A stretch of DNA of 64,000 nt from contig NC_087382.1 of NCBI RefSeq assembly GCF_963675165.1, positions 6,248,315 to 6,312,314 on the forward strand, written 5' to 3'. The position numbers and the translations under genes were made by a program. Under the pieces are notes generated by a model. That model was not told the DNA's origin. It searched no databases and saw only the letters and a program-made list of their open reading frames with translations. The DNA is from Halichondria panicea (taxonomy: Eukaryota; Porifera; Demospongiae; Suberitida; Halichondriidae). Positions 63,657 to 64,000 of the stretch are shown here, in pieces. The first letter of the stretch is position 1. Each line of letters starts with the position of its first letter.

Positions 63657-64000
63657 ATGTCTGAACTAGTGACAAAAGACGCGATTAAGAAACTAGACGC
63701 AAAACTAGAATGCTTGATTTGCCTCGACACTTACAAACAACCGAAACTCTTGCCATGCTATCACGTATTTTGCAAGTCACCATGTCTGGAGAAACTAGTG
63801 ACCAAGGATGGACGCTCCCTCACTTGTCCCACCTGTCGACACATTGTCCCACTGTCAGAAAAGGGAGTGGCTGGACTACAATCAGATTTCCACATCGACC
63901 ACTTGTTTGAGATACGAGATGCTTTTGGTAAAGTTGCAGAATTGAGTAAGACACAATGTGGCAATTGTGAGGAGGGGAAAGCAACCGGATACTGCCGAGA
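63657..64000 (+). CDS. TRIM-type RING/B-box protein, 3' partial (runs off the window)
   Basis: ATG at 63657 opens an uninterrupted frame to the window end. MSELVTKDAIKKLDAKLE precedes a C3HC4 RING: CLIC, then CYHVFCKSPC (C-x-H-x2-C with an unusual S-P before the next Cys) and CPTC. After a linker (LQSDFHIDHLFEIRDAFGKV) a B-box begins, CGNCEEGKATGYCR. This is the N-terminal layout of TRIM/RBCC E3 ubiquitin ligases, of the type often ending in NHL or filamin repeats. Those parts would lie beyond 64000. A TATA-like ATATTATAATG lies about 68 bases upstream of the ATG. Confidence 0.9.
   Translation, partial: MSELVTKDAIKKLDAKLECLICLDTYKQPKLLPCYHVFCKSPCLEKLVTKDGRSLTCPTCRHIVPLSEKGVAGLQSDFHIDHLFEIRDAFGKVAELSKTQCGNCEEGKATGYCR

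Overview
The window is animal nuclear DNA: intron-rich genes with GT-AG splice sites, AT-rich intergenic sequence, and many short inverted-repeat elements. The best guess is a demosponge. The reason is the multi-pass membrane family with a right-handed beta-helix or Cys-rich ectodomain (an intact 1,231-residue gene and a decayed relative), which I know mainly as a sponge expansion, together with the compact introns and an ANK-ZU5 immune-type gene. The species cannot be fixed from the sequence.

Layout. 1-1.1 kb: the last three exons of a PSD/EFA6-type Arf6 exchange factor (+). 2.9-4.9 kb: a CD225/dispanin membrane protein (-), first exon not found. 5.2-6.0 kb: a frameshifted HIRAN-like gene remnant. 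6-13.4 kb: mostly repeats, including a 1 kb TIR element and a 20-bp tandem array. 13.4-21.5 kb: a 14-exon gene (-) encoding ankyrin repeats, a ZU5 domain, beta-rich and helical regions and a death-fold-like C-terminus; one in-frame TGA interrupts the ZU5 exon. 21.8-22.3 kb: intronless ADAT2 tRNA adenosine deaminase (-).

23.4-46.2 kb: a 58-exon collagen (+), modelled at 1,814 residues with consistent splice phases. It has a signal peptide, a TSPN/laminin-G-like domain, a long Gly-X-Y helix, a multiplexin-type trimerisation segment, a furin-like RSRR site, a CGNG..ECDG Cys-rich module and a C-terminal endostatin domain that keeps all four cysteines. It is therefore a collagen XV/XVIII relative. 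A 6.3 kb intron holds two further genes: an intronless secreted protein built of 20-residue Ser/Asp/Asn/Glu repeats (+), and a frameshifted multi-pass membrane pseudogene (-). 46.7-50.4 kb: the intact 1,231-residue beta-helix/multi-TM protein (+). 50.9-59.8 kb: a complete 16-exon Bicaudal-C (+) with KH domains and a SAM domain, 763 residues. 59.8-63.6 kb: repeats. 63.66 kb to the end: the start of a RING/B-box (TRIM) gene (+).

The genes do not form one pathway. The collagen and the repeat protein are both secreted and carry dibasic processing sites. The ANK-ZU5, TRIM and CD225 genes look like immune or signalling components. Bicaudal-C and ADAT2 act on RNA. Gene models were made by hand from splice-site phase and family resemblance; no database search was possible.
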